64,000 nucleotides of DNA from Altererythrobacter ishigakiensis (GTDB lineage Bacteria > Pseudomonadota > Alphaproteobacteria > Sphingomonadales > Sphingomonadaceae). The notes under the pieces are model-generated. The model did no database searches, was not told where the DNA came from, and saw nothing but the letters and a program-made list of their open reading frames with translations. Location of the stretch: NCBI RefSeq assembly GCF_001663155.1, contig NZ_CP015963.1:372001-436000 (forward strand). Reading direction: 5' to 3'. Of the stretch, positions 35,671 through 44,716 are shown one piece after another. Within the stretch, counting starts at the first letter, position 1, and the number at the start of each line of letters is the position of its first letter. Position numbers and translations under genes: made by a program.

Positions 35671-36492
35671 ATGCCTTACAAACACGCGCACTATTTTGTT
35701 GGCGCAGTGCTGCTGGTTATTTTCGGCGGCTTTTGGGCGAGTTATTTTTCGGTCGTAAACGGCCCTATGCCGCTGGCCTTCCATGTTCATGCTGTGACTT
35801 CGATGGTTTGGCTGATGCTGCTGATTGCGCAGCATATCTCAATCCACCAGCGCGCCAACGCATTCCACAAGCAGATGGGGCTGGCGAGTTTTGTGCTCTT
35901 CCCGCTGCTGATGCTGGGCTTCGTAATGATCATTAATGTAACCGCAGATCGCTTTGTTGCGCAGGAAAGCGAATTCATAGCCTATGCGGGGCCGAAATTT
36001 GGCGGAGCTCTGGCTATCGCATTGGTGGCCTATTGCACGCTGTTTTACTTGGCGCTGAAGAACCGGCGAAGGGTGAAACTTCACGCTGGCTATATGCTGG
36101 CGACGCCGATGATCCTGTTTGAATCGCCGTTCGGCAGGTTGATGGACCAGTATATTCCCTGGCTCAATGTGATCCGGACTGAAGGTCCGCACGAAGTGAT
36201 GAGTTCAATCGCGTTTAGCGATCTGATGATGGTGGCTCTCGCAATGGGCTTCTATTTCATGGACCGCAAGAACGGAGCTCCATGGCTAGTGGCAAGCTGC
36301 TTCATGGCGTTGCAGGCCTTGTTCGTTTGGTTTGCTTACTTGATCCCTGGGCTGGACTCTGTCTTCGCGGCTTATGCAGCGATCCCTGAAAGCGCGACCC
36401 TTGTCGCCGGGCTCGCCGCTGGTGCCGCCGCCGGATGGCTTGGCTGGCGCGCAGGTGGCGCTCCGGCGAGGCCCGTTGCTGCGCCCGCTTGA
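35671..36492 (+). CDS. multi-pass membrane protein of unknown function
   Basis: This 273-residue protein has about seven transmembrane helices (for example YFVGAVLLVIFGGFWASYF, MVWLMLLIAQHI, FVLFPLLMLGFVMIINV) and several conserved-looking histidines at helix ends (HVHAVTS, QHISIHQRANAFHKQMG) that could bind haem. The ATG at 35671 is used since the frame upstream to 35641 is not protein-like. It follows a cytochrome c gene; a redox role is suggested only by that position. The PfkB kinase gene converges 7 bp downstream. Confidence 0.8.
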   Translation: MPYKHAHYFVGAVLLVIFGGFWASYFSVVNGPMPLAFHVHAVTSMVWLMLLIAQHISIHQRANAFHKQMGLASFVLFPLLMLGFVMIINVTADRFVAQESEFIAYAGPKFGGALAIALVAYCTLFYLALKNRRRVKLHAGYMLATPMILFESPFGRLMDQYIPWLNVIRTEGPHEVMSSIAFSDLMMVALAMGFYFMDRKNGAPWLVASCFMALQALFVWFAYLIPGLDSVFAAYAAIPESATLVAGLAAGAAAGWLGWRAGGAPARPVAAPA

Positions 36493-36499
36493 GTTACGC

Positions 36500-37510
36500 T
36501 TAGCCCAGCTTTTCGGTGATCAGAGCCTTCAGATCCGCCTCGGGACGCGGGCCATAATGGCTGATCACTTCAGCCGCTGTAATCGCGCCGCGGCGAAGGC
36601 ACTGTTCCAGCGGTTCGCCCTTCACGTAGCCTGAGAGGAAGCCTGCTGCGAACTGGTCGCCAGCGCCGGTGGTGTCGATCACCTTGTCGACCGGTTCGGC
36701 CTGCACTTCGGCGCGCTCACCGTGCGCAATGGCGATCGCGCCTTTTTCGCTGCGGGTCGCGACAAGAACCGGCACCTTGGGCGAGACCAACGAAACGCCA
36801 ACCTCAAAATCATCCTCGCCGGTGAGCGTTGCCAGCTCATGCTCATTCACGAACAGGATGTCGATCACTCCATCCTCCAGCATCTGGCGGAAGTCATCCC
36901 CGTGGCGCTCAATCACAAAACTCTCGCTGGCCGTGAAGGCGACCTTGCGGCCTGCGCCGCGAGCGACTTCGATTGCGCGGCGCATCGCTTTGCGCGGCTC
37001 TTCGGGATCCCACAGATAACCTTCAAGATAGAGTATCTCGCTCGAGGCGATCAGCTCTTCGCTCAGAGATTCCGCCGGCAGGAATTGCCCCGCGCCCAGA
37101 AAGGTGTTCATCGTGCGCTCGCCATCAGGGGTGACGAATATAAGGCATCGCCCGGTTGCCGGTTCACCTTCGCGCATAGGCGTATCAAAATCGATCCCGG
37201 TCGCGCGCATGTCATGCGCAAATACCTTGCCCAGCTGGTCGTTGGCGACCTGGCCGATAAACGCACATTGAAGTCCCAATGTCGAAAGACCGGCCAGTGT
37301 GTTGGCAGCCGAGCCGCCAGAGATTTCGCGTGCCGGCGGCATCGCCGCGTACAATTCTTCAGCGCGCACCTCATCAAGCAACGTCATCCCGCCACGATTG
37401 AGCTGAAGCTCTTCGATCAGCTCTTCAGAGCAAGATGCAATAATGTCGACGATAGCATTGCCGATGGCGATCACGTCATAGCGGGGTTCAGTCACGCGAA
37501 GTCCTGTCAT
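36500..37510 (-). CDS. PfkB family carbohydrate kinase (adenosine kinase-like)
   Basis: This 336-residue ribokinase-fold enzyme carries AIGNAIVDIIASC near the N-terminus, GGSAANTLAGLSTLG (PfkB signature 1) and the catalytic DTTGAGDQFAAGFLSGY (signature 2, with the base Asp). The sphingomonad proteins with this sequence pattern are annotated as adenosine kinases, phosphorylating adenosine to AMP. Other nucleoside or sugar substrates are possible. It stands alone on the minus strand. Confidence 0.88.
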   Translation of the reverse strand: MTGLRVTEPRYDVIAIGNAIVDIIASCSEELIEELQLNRGGMTLLDEVRAEELYAAMPPAREISGGSAANTLAGLSTLGLQCAFIGQVANDQLGKVFAHDMRATGIDFDTPMREGEPATGRCLIFVTPDGERTMNTFLGAGQFLPAESLSEELIASSEILYLEGYLWDPEEPRKAMRRAIEVARGAGRKVAFTASESFVIERHGDDFRQMLEDGVIDILFVNEHELATLTGEDDFEVGVSLVSPKVPVLVATRSEKGAIAIAHGERAEVQAEPVDKVIDTTGAGDQFAAGFLSGYVKGEPLEQCLRRGAITAAEVISHYGPRPEADLKALITEKLG

Positions 37511-37625
37511 TTGAAAACTGCTAAGTTGCCGCGTCGCCTAGCGCGATGTTCGGCATTGGCCAAGCGCTGAATGGTCATGCGCAACGTTGACTTAGCGCGC
37601 AAACGCAGGGAAACGATTGGTTGTT

Positions 37626-38312
37626 ATGGGCGCAGTGGCAAAATCCTTGGCTTTGGCATTCGGGCAATTGAGCGACCGTGCGATTTTGCGGGTATTGCTC
37701 AAGACGGTTGCGATCACATTGCTGGTCTTCGCACTGCTAGGAGTTGCGCTGTTCCAGGCGATCCTTGCAGCGAGCGCCTATGTTGGCATGAGCATAGGGG
37801 CAGAAGCGACATATTTTGTATCCTTACTACTGACCCTGTTACTTGCTTGGTTGCTCTTTCGAGTGGTCGCGCTGGCGGTGCTGCAATTCTTTGCCGACGA
37901 GATCGTGATTGCGGTCGAAGAGTGTCACTATCCTGAATGCGCAGCGACTGCGCGCAAGCTGCCGTTCAACGAAGACCTTGGCAATAGTCTGCGCGGGGTT
38001 GGCCGAGCGCTTCTGTTCAATGCGCTCGCGCTGCCGGTTGCACTGGTGCTCTTCTTCACGGCTATTGGTCCGGCAGTCGTTTTCCTGCTGGTCAACGCGG
38101 TGCTGATAGGTCGAGAGTTGACCGATATGGGTTGGTTCAGGCATCGGCCGACCACCGATGTACCTTCGCCAGTGGGCAAGATTGACCGGCTGATGCTGGG
38201 CGGGGCAATTACAGGGTTGATGGCGGTACCCATCCTCAATCTGATCGCGCCTGTTGTCGGGGCAGCAGCTGGAACCCATTTGGTTCAGATATCTCAGAGA
38301 AAATCACCGTAA
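37626..38312 (+). CDS. EI24 domain membrane protein (CysZ-like)
   Basis: This 228-residue membrane protein has about five hydrophobic segments. The EI24/CysZ family pattern is seen in SLALAFGQLSDRAILRVLLKT at the start, LGNSLRGVGRALLFNALALPVALVLFF in the middle, and NAVLIGRELTDMGWFRHR. CysZ is a sulfate transporter in other bacteria; here the substrate is unknown and no cys genes are adjacent. The ATG at 37626 is chosen over an upstream TTG. A lipoprotein gene follows by 9 bp. Confidence 0.83.
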   Translation: MGAVAKSLALAFGQLSDRAILRVLLKTVAITLLVFALLGVALFQAILAASAYVGMSIGAEATYFVSLLLTLLLAWLLFRVVALAVLQFFADEIVIAVEECHYPECAATARKLPFNEDLGNSLRGVGRALLFNALALPVALVLFFTAIGPAVVFLLVNAVLIGRELTDMGWFRHRPTTDVPSPVGKIDRLMLGGAITGLMAVPILNLIAPVVGAAAGTHLVQISQRKSP

Positions 38313-38321
38313 GAGAATGAA

Positions 38322-38735
38322 ATGCTTCCTTTTCGTATCATTCTGATATCACTTGCCATCACCCCCCTGCTTTCAGCATGCGTTTCATCTGGTCGAGGCC
38401 CTATCATTGTGTCGGATGGCGCCGCATCGCGCCCTGCTCCCTCGGCCCAGACCACACGCGCCCCAGCGCAGGTGATGGGCAGAGCTGGACTCGAAGGGGT
38501 CATAGGAGCAGGAGAAGCCCAGTTGCGGCGTCAGTTTGGCAACCCGCAACTAGAGGTAAGTGAAGGCGATGCGCGCAAGTTGCAGTTCGCCGGTGAAGCC
38601 TGCGTGCTCGATGTGTTTCTTTACCCTGATCGGGCTGACGCAACACTTACAGCAACCCACGTAGAGGCGCGGCGGGCTAGTGACGGTCGCGACGTTGATC
38701 GCGCAGCCTGCGTACGTGCGCTGCGCAGACGATAG
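38322..38735 (+). CDS. small lipoprotein of unknown function
   Basis: This 137-residue predicted lipoprotein has a signal with lipobox LLSAC (FRIILISLAITPLLSACVSS). A Pro/Ala/Ser-rich linker is followed by a compact domain (EAQLRRQFGNPQLEVSEGDARKLQF, then ACVLDVFLYPD), which resembles small outer-membrane assembly or SmpA-like folds. It is probably co-transcribed with the EI24 gene. Confidence 0.8.
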   Translation: MLPFRIILISLAITPLLSACVSSGRGPIIVSDGAASRPAPSAQTTRAPAQVMGRAGLEGVIGAGEAQLRRQFGNPQLEVSEGDARKLQFAGEACVLDVFLYPDRADATLTATHVEARRASDGRDVDRAACVRALRRR

Positions 38736-38812
38736 TCGCGCACCCGCCCGGTAACTCTGTCTTAAGGCTGGTCTGCGATAAGATTCCCAAATCAATCAGG
38801 GAATTGCATCAA

Positions 38813-39754
38813 ATGAGCGTTCAATTTGCCGATCTCGCTTCTCGCGTCGCTGAAGACGGGGTGATCACCAAAGAAGAACTATTCTCGCTGCGTCAGTTGG
38901 GCTGGGGCGACGGCAAGATCTTCCGCGAAGAAGCCGAAGCAATCTTTGCAATCAATGGCACAATCATTGAGCGCTCGGATGAGTGGGTGGATTTCTTTGT
39001 CGAGGCAATCGGTGAGTTCGTGCTTAATGGCACTGAGCCGCGCAATATGTGTAGTGACGAAGAGGCTCGCTGGTTGATCGGCTGCATTGATCGCGATAGC
39101 AAAATTGAAAGCATGGCAGAGCTTGAAGCGTTGGTTTGCATCATTGAGAAAGCTCAGAACGTGCCGGATTTCCTCAAGGCGTATGTCCTGCGCCAGATTG
39201 AGCAGGAAGTTATGACCGGCGTCGGCCCGACCCGCTGTGGCGGCGAGCTGTCGGCAGCACACATCTCAGCTGCAGAATGTAAGATATTACGCCGCGTGAT
39301 CTTTGCCAGCGGCGGCTATGGCCCGGCTGCGGTCAGCCGGTTTGATGCTGAACTGCTGTTCCGCCTTAAGGATGCCACCCTGCAGGACGAGAACTCACCG
39401 CTTTGGGATGAACTCTTCGTCGATGGCGTGGCGAATTACCTCAAGGGGTTCCAGCTTCAGAATGCGCAGCTTGACCATGCGCGCGTGAAAGAGCTCGAGG
39501 CATTCATCGCAGACAACGAAGTACGGGTTGGACGCTTCATGGGCGCTATGGCCCGCGAACTTCCGCAAGTTCAAAACCATTTCGGCAAGATATTCGGCAA
39601 GAAGCCCGCAGGGGTGAATTACACCGAAGCGGCAGCCGCCGGCAATCTGGTTGATGACTTCGAGCAGGCTTGGCTGGAAAAGATGGTCGATGCAGATGGC
39701 GAGGTCGACGATCTGGAACGCGCGCTGCTCTCTCGGATCATCGAAGAGGGTTGA
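38813..39754 (+). CDS. protein with repeated TerB-like helical domains
   Basis: This 313-residue soluble protein is of unknown function. Two similar acidic helical units are visible: VITKEELFSLRQLGWGDGKI (near residue 15) with DEWVDFFVEAIGEFVLNG, and HISAAECKILRRVIFASGG with PLWDELFVDGVANYLKG (near 150-220). A third acidic motif, MVDADGEVDDLERALLSRI, ends the chain. The pattern is like TerB/DjlA tellurite-resistance helices that may bind metal. The ATG at 38813 is chosen over 38804 for its distance from a weak GGGA. Confidence 0.75.
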   Translation: MSVQFADLASRVAEDGVITKEELFSLRQLGWGDGKIFREEAEAIFAINGTIIERSDEWVDFFVEAIGEFVLNGTEPRNMCSDEEARWLIGCIDRDSKIESMAELEALVCIIEKAQNVPDFLKAYVLRQIEQEVMTGVGPTRCGGELSAAHISAAECKILRRVIFASGGYGPAAVSRFDAELLFRLKDATLQDENSPLWDELFVDGVANYLKGFQLQNAQLDHARVKELEAFIADNEVRVGRFMGAMARELPQVQNHFGKIFGKKPAGVNYTEAAAAGNLVDDFEQAWLEKMVDADGEVDDLERALLSRIIEEG

Positions 39755-40225
39755 TTACATCTTCAGCGAGGCAAAGCCGGCTTTCGCCAATCGGCGCAGC
39801 CGACGCTGACGATGCGCAAAGAACAGCCGAATGAACGGAAAGGCGAACAGCGAGAGCCATCCGGCGTCATAGCTGACCCGATCGGTATATCGGGTGCCAT
39901 CGCCTTCTCGCGCGACTTCGATAGTGTGGGTCCATTGCGTCAGCAATGGGCTGTAACCGCTATCCTTAAGCGTGCGAGTTTCCGCGCCTTCGGAAGGGAA
40001 GCTGATCACAATCGCCTGCCATCCAATCGGGACCAATCCAAAAAACTTCATCGCACCGCGATACTCGCCTTCTTCCCAAAGCTCAGGAAACGCGTCGCTT
40101 CCCATCGGTGAGAACTTCACCAACGGCGCGGCGACGTGAAGGAACAACGCTGGCCTCTCGACCGCGGCCCAAACCTCCTCGGATGTATTCGGTAGATAGC
40201 TCGATAATTCGAAGCCAAATGGCAT
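39755..40225 (-). CDS. SRPBCC-fold protein
   Basis: This 156-residue START/polyketide-cyclase-like protein begins FELSSYLPNTSEEVWAAVERPALFLHVAAPLVKFSP, typical of SRPBCC proteins, and ends in a basic helix (FAHRQRRLRRLAKAGF). It probably binds a hydrophobic ligand; the identity is unknown. The start overlaps the last base of the HesB-type gene, so it may be the last member of the SUF operon transcript. Confidence 0.82.
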   Translation of the reverse strand: MPFGFELSSYLPNTSEEVWAAVERPALFLHVAAPLVKFSPMGSDAFPELWEEGEYRGAMKFFGLVPIGWQAIVISFPSEGAETRTLKDSGYSPLLTQWTHTIEVAREGDGTRYTDRVSYDAGWLSLFAFPFIRLFFAHRQRRLRRLAKAGFASLKM

Positions 40226-40581
40226 CAGACCATGAAGCTTTCGCCGCAGCCGCAGGCCCCCTTGGCGTTGGGATTCTCGAATACAAAACCGGCGGTGAAG
40301 TCGTCTTCAACCCAATCCATGGTGGAGCCGACCAGGTACAGCACGCTCGCGCCATCGATGTAGAAGACACCGCCGGGTGTTTCGATCTTCTCATCGAACT
40401 TGGCTTCTTCGGTTACGTAGTCGACGGAATAGGCGAGGCCCGAGCAGCCGCGACGCGGGGTCGAAAGCTTGACGCCAATCGCATCGTCAGGAGCCTTGCT
40501 CATCAGTTCAGCAACGCGCGCTTCAGCGGCAGGTGTAAGAGTGACCGCGGCAGGAACTTGGCGAGTTTTGGTGTCAGTCAT
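40225..40581 (-). CDS. sufA: iron-sulfur assembly A-type carrier (SufA/IscA/HesB)
   Basis: This 118-residue A-type scaffold or carrier passes Fe-S clusters to targets. It shows VTLTPAAEARVAELM, GVKLSTPRRGCSGLAYSVDY with the first Cys, and the C-terminal CGCGESF pair. The ATG at 40581 is chosen because it begins just before the domain and overlaps the sufT stop; the longer frame to 40644 lies within sufT. It is a SUF operon member; naming it SufA rather than ErpA rests on context. Confidence 0.9.
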   Translation of the reverse strand: MTDTKTRQVPAAVTLTPAAEARVAELMSKAPDDAIGVKLSTPRRGCSGLAYSVDYVTEEAKFDEKIETPGGVFYIDGASVLYLVGSTMDWVEDDFTAGFVFENPNAKGACGCGESFMV

Positions 40582-41081
40582 AGCATTCCGAGCTCCAAGC
40601 GGGCTTCGTCGGTCATCTTGTCGGGGCCCCACGGGGGGTCCCAAACCAACGCTACCTCAGCATCGCGAATGCCCGGCACACTGGCGGCGCGCAGTTCGAC
40701 TTCGCCCGGCATAGTTTCAGCCACCGGGCAATGTGGTGTCGTCAATGTCATGGTGACCAGCGCATCAGCCTCATCGCTGATCTCCACACCGTAGATCAGG
40801 CCAAGGTCATAGATATTGACTGGAATCTCCGGGTCGTAAATCTCTTTCAGCGCTGAGATGACGGCATCATGCAATTCGCCACCCGGTTCGCCAGGCGAGA
40901 GATTCTCCGGCTTCTTCGCAAGGAACCCCTCGAGATAATCTCGCTTGCGCTCCATCGTTTCGCGCGGAGATCCCACATCCGGATCAACAGCGTCTTCCAC
41001 GCGCGCACGCGGAGGTTTCACAACCTCCTCGACGGGCGATGGTGCTGCAACAAACTCCTTGTCCTCGGATGGCTTGTTCAT
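40578..41081 (-). CDS. sufT: SufT/MIP18-family (DUF59) Fe-S assembly factor
   Basis: This 167-residue protein has a Pro/Glu-rich N-terminal 60 residues, followed by the DUF59 fold: AVISALKEIYDPEIPVNIYDLGLIYGV, then TMTLTTPHCPVAETMPGEV with its conserved Cys, and VALVWDPPWGPDKM. SufT helps mature Fe-S proteins in bacteria. It overlaps sufS upstream (4 bp) and the A-type carrier downstream. Confidence 0.92.
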   Translation of the reverse strand: MNKPSEDKEFVAAPSPVEEVVKPPRARVEDAVDPDVGSPRETMERKRDYLEGFLAKKPENLSPGEPGGELHDAVISALKEIYDPEIPVNIYDLGLIYGVEISDEADALVTMTLTTPHCPVAETMPGEVELRAASVPGIRDAEVALVWDPPWGPDKMTDEARLELGML

Positions 41082-42304
41082 CCGAAAATCCTCCTCGTCC
41101 TCGCTATGCCATTCAGCAAAGCTTCGATATCGCTTTCATCCGAATACAGACCGAAACTAGCGCGCGCTGTCGCTGGCACGCCAAGATGATCCATCAATGG
41201 CTGCGCGCAATGATGCCCAGCACGGATCGCTACATTCTCTTCATCCAATATGGTGCCCAGATCGTGCGGATGAACCCCGTCCATCATGAAACTGACGATG
41301 CCGGCACTGTCTGCTGGACCGTAAATGGTGACATCATTCATCTTGCCAAGTTCATCGCGCAGTTTTCTCACAAGATCAGCTTCGTGCGCATGGATTGTAT
41401 CGAGGCCGATGCCGTCGACGAAATCAATCGCCGCGTGCAGCGCAACCGCTTCTGTAATGGCTGGCGTACCCGCTTCAAAACGCTGCGGCGCCGGCGCGTA
41501 AGTCGTCCTGTCGAATGTCACGCGATCGATCATCGCACCGCCGCCTTGATATGGGGGCATGCTGTCGAGAATTTCAGACCGCGCCCAAAGCGCGCCAATT
41601 CCGGTTGGCCCATAAAGTTTGTGCGCGCTGAAGACATAGAAATCGCAGTCGACATCGGCCACATCAAGCTTGAGGCGCGGCGCAGCCTGACAGCCATCCA
41701 ACAGTAGCTTTGCCCCGACGCCATGCGCCAGTTTCGCCGCCCGCTTGGCGTCAAGCACTGAGCCGAGCACATTGGAGACATGCGCGAACGCCACCAGCTT
41801 GTGCCGTTCGGTCAATATGGCTTCCGCAGCATCCAAATCGATCCGCCCATCCTCAGTGATCGGGCAGACGTCAATTTGCGCACCCACACGCTCCGCCAGC
41901 ATCTGCCAGGGCACGATGTTGGAATGGTGCTCAAGCATCGAGAGCAGGATGCGATCGCCTTCACCGATATTAGCAGCGCCCCAAGTTGCCGCGGCCAGAT
42001 TGATCGCTTCAGTCGCGCCACGCGCGAAAACGATCTCTTCCTCACTGCCGCCAATAAAATCGGCTGTGCGGCGTCGAGCCGCTTCATAAGATAGCGTCAT
42101 TTCGGCAGAGCGCGCGTAGACGCCGCGATGCACTGTCGCATAATCCGCGCCCAGTGCCCGCGCCATTGCATCGACAACCGCCTGCGGCTTTTGTGCCGTG
42201 GCCGCAGTATCGAGATAGTGCCACGGCTTTCCGCCTGCCGTCGTCAGGCCGGGGAAATCCGCTTTGCGGTTATCAACGGAAGGGGGGGCAAACGTCAGGG
42301 ACAT
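41078..42304 (-). CDS. sufS: cysteine desulfurase SufS
   Basis: This 408-residue class V aminotransferase-fold PLP enzyme takes sulfur from cysteine for cluster assembly. The sequence shows KPWHYLDTAATAQKP, HRGVYARSAEMT, EIVFARGATEAINLAA, MLEHHSNIVPWQ, PLP-lysine FSAHKLYGPTGIGALW and RAGHHCAQPLMDHLG with the persulfide Cys. The ATG at 42304 overlaps the end of the upstream gene by 10 bp; a start at 42346 would lie deeper inside it. No sufE was seen next to it in this operon. Confidence 0.96.
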   Translation of the reverse strand: MSLTFAPPSVDNRKADFPGLTTAGGKPWHYLDTAATAQKPQAVVDAMARALGADYATVHRGVYARSAEMTLSYEAARRRTADFIGGSEEEIVFARGATEAINLAAATWGAANIGEGDRILLSMLEHHSNIVPWQMLAERVGAQIDVCPITEDGRIDLDAAEAILTERHKLVAFAHVSNVLGSVLDAKRAAKLAHGVGAKLLLDGCQAAPRLKLDVADVDCDFYVFSAHKLYGPTGIGALWARSEILDSMPPYQGGGAMIDRVTFDRTTYAPAPQRFEAGTPAITEAVALHAAIDFVDGIGLDTIHAHEADLVRKLRDELGKMNDVTIYGPADSAGIVSFMMDGVHPHDLGTILDEENVAIRAGHHCAQPLMDHLGVPATARASFGLYSDESDIEALLNGIARTRRIFG

Positions 42305-42723
42305 ACTTCCTTGGTCCACTGGCCAGCGTTCTCTCCGCGAGCGCATTTGCGACGCATGCCTGCTTCAACAGCTTGCCATTGCCCTTCACTGAATTTGACT
42401 CCGAGGCGCCACTGTGCGGCCTGAACTGAATCATTTGCCAGGCCATCGGCAGTCACGATCATGATGCGCATGGATCGATCAGTGGGATGCTTGACCTCAT
42501 AGGTATCCGCATCATTGCGATGGAGACCGAAGCGCTGAAGATAAAACTCGGCGATGTCGCGCGGCTTGTCATATGTGATGCCGTAACGCTCGATAGGTGT
42601 AAATGCATCAGCAGGCGGCACTGCCGGATCCTCGTCATCTTGAGCTGAAGCTGCGGCGGCGCCTGCGCAAAGAAGCAGCACCGAACCGGCGACTTTTGTG
42701 ATCGATTTGGCAAAAAATTTCAT
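42295..42723 (-). CDS. exported hypothetical protein in the SUF operon
   Basis: This 142-residue protein has a clear signal peptide (VAGSVLLLCAGAAAASAQD). The mature part (ERYGITYDKPRDIAEFYLQRFGLHRND, then a C-terminal CARGENAGQWTKEVCP with two Cys that could pair) is not assigned to a family. It lies between sufD and sufS, overlapping both. A periplasmic protein inside a cytosolic Fe-S operon is odd; its role is unknown. Confidence 0.8.
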   Translation of the reverse strand: MKFFAKSITKVAGSVLLLCAGAAAASAQDDEDPAVPPADAFTPIERYGITYDKPRDIAEFYLQRFGLHRNDADTYEVKHPTDRSMRIMIVTADGLANDSVQAAQWRLGVKFSEGQWQAVEAGMRRKCARGENAGQWTKEVCP

Positions 42724-43472
42724 ATGCTTCCCTCCAGTTTCTCGAGCGCCCGTGACAAGAGCTCTTCGCGAGAATCTTCATCCGTCATTTCAACAAAGGC
42801 ATCGCCGATGAAGGCTTGTACCTGAAGTTTACGGGCAAGCTCCGGCGGAATGCCCCGAGCTGCCATGTAGTAAGCTGCGTTCTGGTCTAATTCGCCGATC
42901 GCTGCACCATGGGCGCACTGTACGTCATCAGCGAAGATCTCCAGCTCTGGCTTGGTGTTTGCAGTCGCGCCTTTCTCCAACAGCAGAGCACGGAAGTTTT
43001 GCGCCGCGTCAGTTTTCTGCGCGTCTTTCACCACTTCGATCCGGCCGAGAAAATTGCCGGTCGATTGCCCCCAATGTACGGCCCTCACCGTCTGGTTCGA
43101 GGTCCCGTGTGGTTCAGCATGGATCGTGCGGGTAACAAACTCCTGTGTCGTATCGCCGCCGCCCACTGTCACGCCGCCAAATTCGAAATGCGCGCCCTCT
43201 TCCAGAGTCACGTCCACTTCCAACCGCGCATATGGGCCCGCTGCGTTAAGCGCGAAGATGGCATAGCGCGCGCCCTTGCCGATACGGACTCTGAGCCGCT
43301 CGACACCTGCGGTCATTACCCGCGTGTCTTCACGCTTTTGACCAGACGGAATGTCGAGCTCTTGCCAGTTGTTAAGCGCAGCGAGCTCTGCTGCCGCGAG
43401 AAAACTCGCATCGGCATAACGCCACGCCTCATCACGGTTCGTTGGTCGATCAAGAGTAGCCGCTTCAGGCAT
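42720..43472 (-). CDS. sufD: Fe-S assembly protein SufD
   Basis: This 250-residue protein is shorter than E. coli SufD (about 420), as is usual in alphaproteobacteria. The beta-helix core is visible: NQTVRAVHWGQSTGNFLGRIEVVKDAQKTDAAQNFRALLL, then DVQCAHGAAIGELDQNAAYYMAARGIP with the conserved CAHGA motif, and FIGDAFVEM at the end. It forms the SufBC2D scaffold with the neighbours. The start overlaps sufC by 8 bp. Confidence 0.94.
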   Translation of the reverse strand: MPEAATLDRPTNRDEAWRYADASFLAAAELAALNNWQELDIPSGQKREDTRVMTAGVERLRVRIGKGARYAIFALNAAGPYARLEVDVTLEEGAHFEFGGVTVGGGDTTQEFVTRTIHAEPHGTSNQTVRAVHWGQSTGNFLGRIEVVKDAQKTDAAQNFRALLLEKGATANTKPELEIFADDVQCAHGAAIGELDQNAAYYMAARGIPPELARKLQVQAFIGDAFVEMTDEDSREELLSRALEKLEGSI

Positions 43473-44226
43473 CGGCCATTGCCTCAGCCATCAGCGCATC
43501 ATAACCCTCTTCTTCTAGACGCAATGCCAGTTCAGGCCCGCCTGTCTGAACAATGCGGCCCGCAGCAAGCACGGAAACTTTGTCCGGCCTCACCACATCG
43601 AGCAACCGCTGATAGTGCGTGATAAGCAACACGCCCTTATCCGGTGACCGCATGATCGCATTGATACCTTCTCCGACCACGCGCAGCGCATCGATGTCGA
43701 GGCCGCTGTCCGTCTCATCCAGCACCGCAAACTGAGGATCTAGAATGCCCATTTGCACCATTTCGGCGCGCTTCTTCTCTCCCCCCGAAAAGCCGACATT
43801 CACTTGCCGCTTGAGCATTTCCATGTCCATGCGCAGCAAGCCAGCCTTCTCTTTCGCGACCTTGAGGAATTCGCCGCCAGACAGAGGCTCGTCGCCGCGC
43901 GCCTTACGCTGCGCGTTCAAGGCTTCCCGGAGGAACTGCACATTGGAAACACCGGGAATCTCCACCGGGTACTGAAAGCCCAAGAACATGCCTGCAGCCG
44001 CGCGCTCATGCGGTTCCTGATCGAGGAGGTTCTCCCCCATGAATGTGACAGACCCTGCCGTCACTTCATAACCAGGGCGGCCGCCCAGGACATAGGCAAG
44101 TGTCGACTTGCCCGCTCCGTTAGGGCCCATGATCGCGTGGACTTCGCCCGCACTGACCTCAAGCGAGAGCCCATTCAGGATCTGTTTGCCGTCAATTTCG
44201 GCGTGGAGGTTTTCAATCTTCAGCAT
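43465..44226 (-). CDS. sufC: Fe-S assembly ATPase SufC
   Basis: This 253-residue ABC-type ATPase drives the SufBCD scaffold. Walker A is GPNGAGKST, the signature motif is FSGGEKKR, Walker B is FAVLDETDSGLDIDAL, and the His switch is LITHY. Full length. It overlaps a small exported protein gene upstream (14 bp) and sufD downstream, showing coupled translation. Confidence 0.97.
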   Translation of the reverse strand: MLKIENLHAEIDGKQILNGLSLEVSAGEVHAIMGPNGAGKSTLAYVLGGRPGYEVTAGSVTFMGENLLDQEPHERAAAGMFLGFQYPVEIPGVSNVQFLREALNAQRKARGDEPLSGGEFLKVAKEKAGLLRMDMEMLKRQVNVGFSGGEKKRAEMVQMGILDPQFAVLDETDSGLDIDALRVVGEGINAIMRSPDKGVLLITHYQRLLDVVRPDKVSVLAAGRIVQTGGPELALRLEEEGYDALMAEAMADA

Positions 44227-44716
44227 TGTTTGCAGCTTCTTCTTCTAAATCCAGAGAGGTTCTGTCATCGAGCGGCGCCGTAGAGCGCTGATGCGTGGCC
44301 TGGTATTGCGCCAACACCTGACGGCGCTGTTGGAAGCGGTCATCGATAAACCGCCCGCGTTGCACATGGATATAGCCGACTGTGTCGAACGCGCGCTTTA
44401 CATCTTCGGGCGTGAACTGGTCGGCGCGCCCGCGGCGATCCATCATCCGGTTCGACGCCTTGATCGACTCTTGATAGACCTTGGCACAACGCGGGATGTC
44501 CGTGCGATGCTGGTCTTCGAAATCAGGCACGCCGCGCGCAATCCGATTGCCATAATTGAGGCAGCGCCGGTAATCCTCGATGAATGGCGTGATCGCGACA
44601 TCATAGGCGAGTTCCCATGTCTCGCTGATCACAGGGGAAGACGTGTTTTCCCGCGGCGACTCAGTCTGCATTGCTTGCAGTGAAAAAGCCAGGGCGAGGG
44701 ATGCAATGAGCATCAA
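44213..44716 (-). CDS. hypothetical exported protein in the SUF operon
   Basis: This 167-residue protein has a short signal peptide (MLIASLALAFSLQAMQ). The mature part is highly charged and helical (DYRRCLNYGNRIARGVPDF, QVLAQYQATHQ), with two Cys (RRCLNYG and RCAKVY). It has no recognised family. Its start overlaps the small membrane protein gene upstream, and its end lies within the sufC start region. The setting is the same SUF operon. Confidence 0.78.
   Translation of the reverse strand: MMLIASLALAFSLQAMQTESPRENTSSPVISETWELAYDVAITPFIEDYRRCLNYGNRIARGVPDFEDQHRTDIPRCAKVYQESIKASNRMMDRRGRADQFTPEDVKRAFDTVGYIHVQRGRFIDDRFQQRRQVLAQYQATHQRSTAPLDDRTSLDLEEEAANNAED

Noticed and set aside
36722..37570. 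282-codon plus-strand frame opposite the PfkB kinase gene
   Set aside because: It is fully antisense to a kinase with intact signature motifs and has no family-like sequence.
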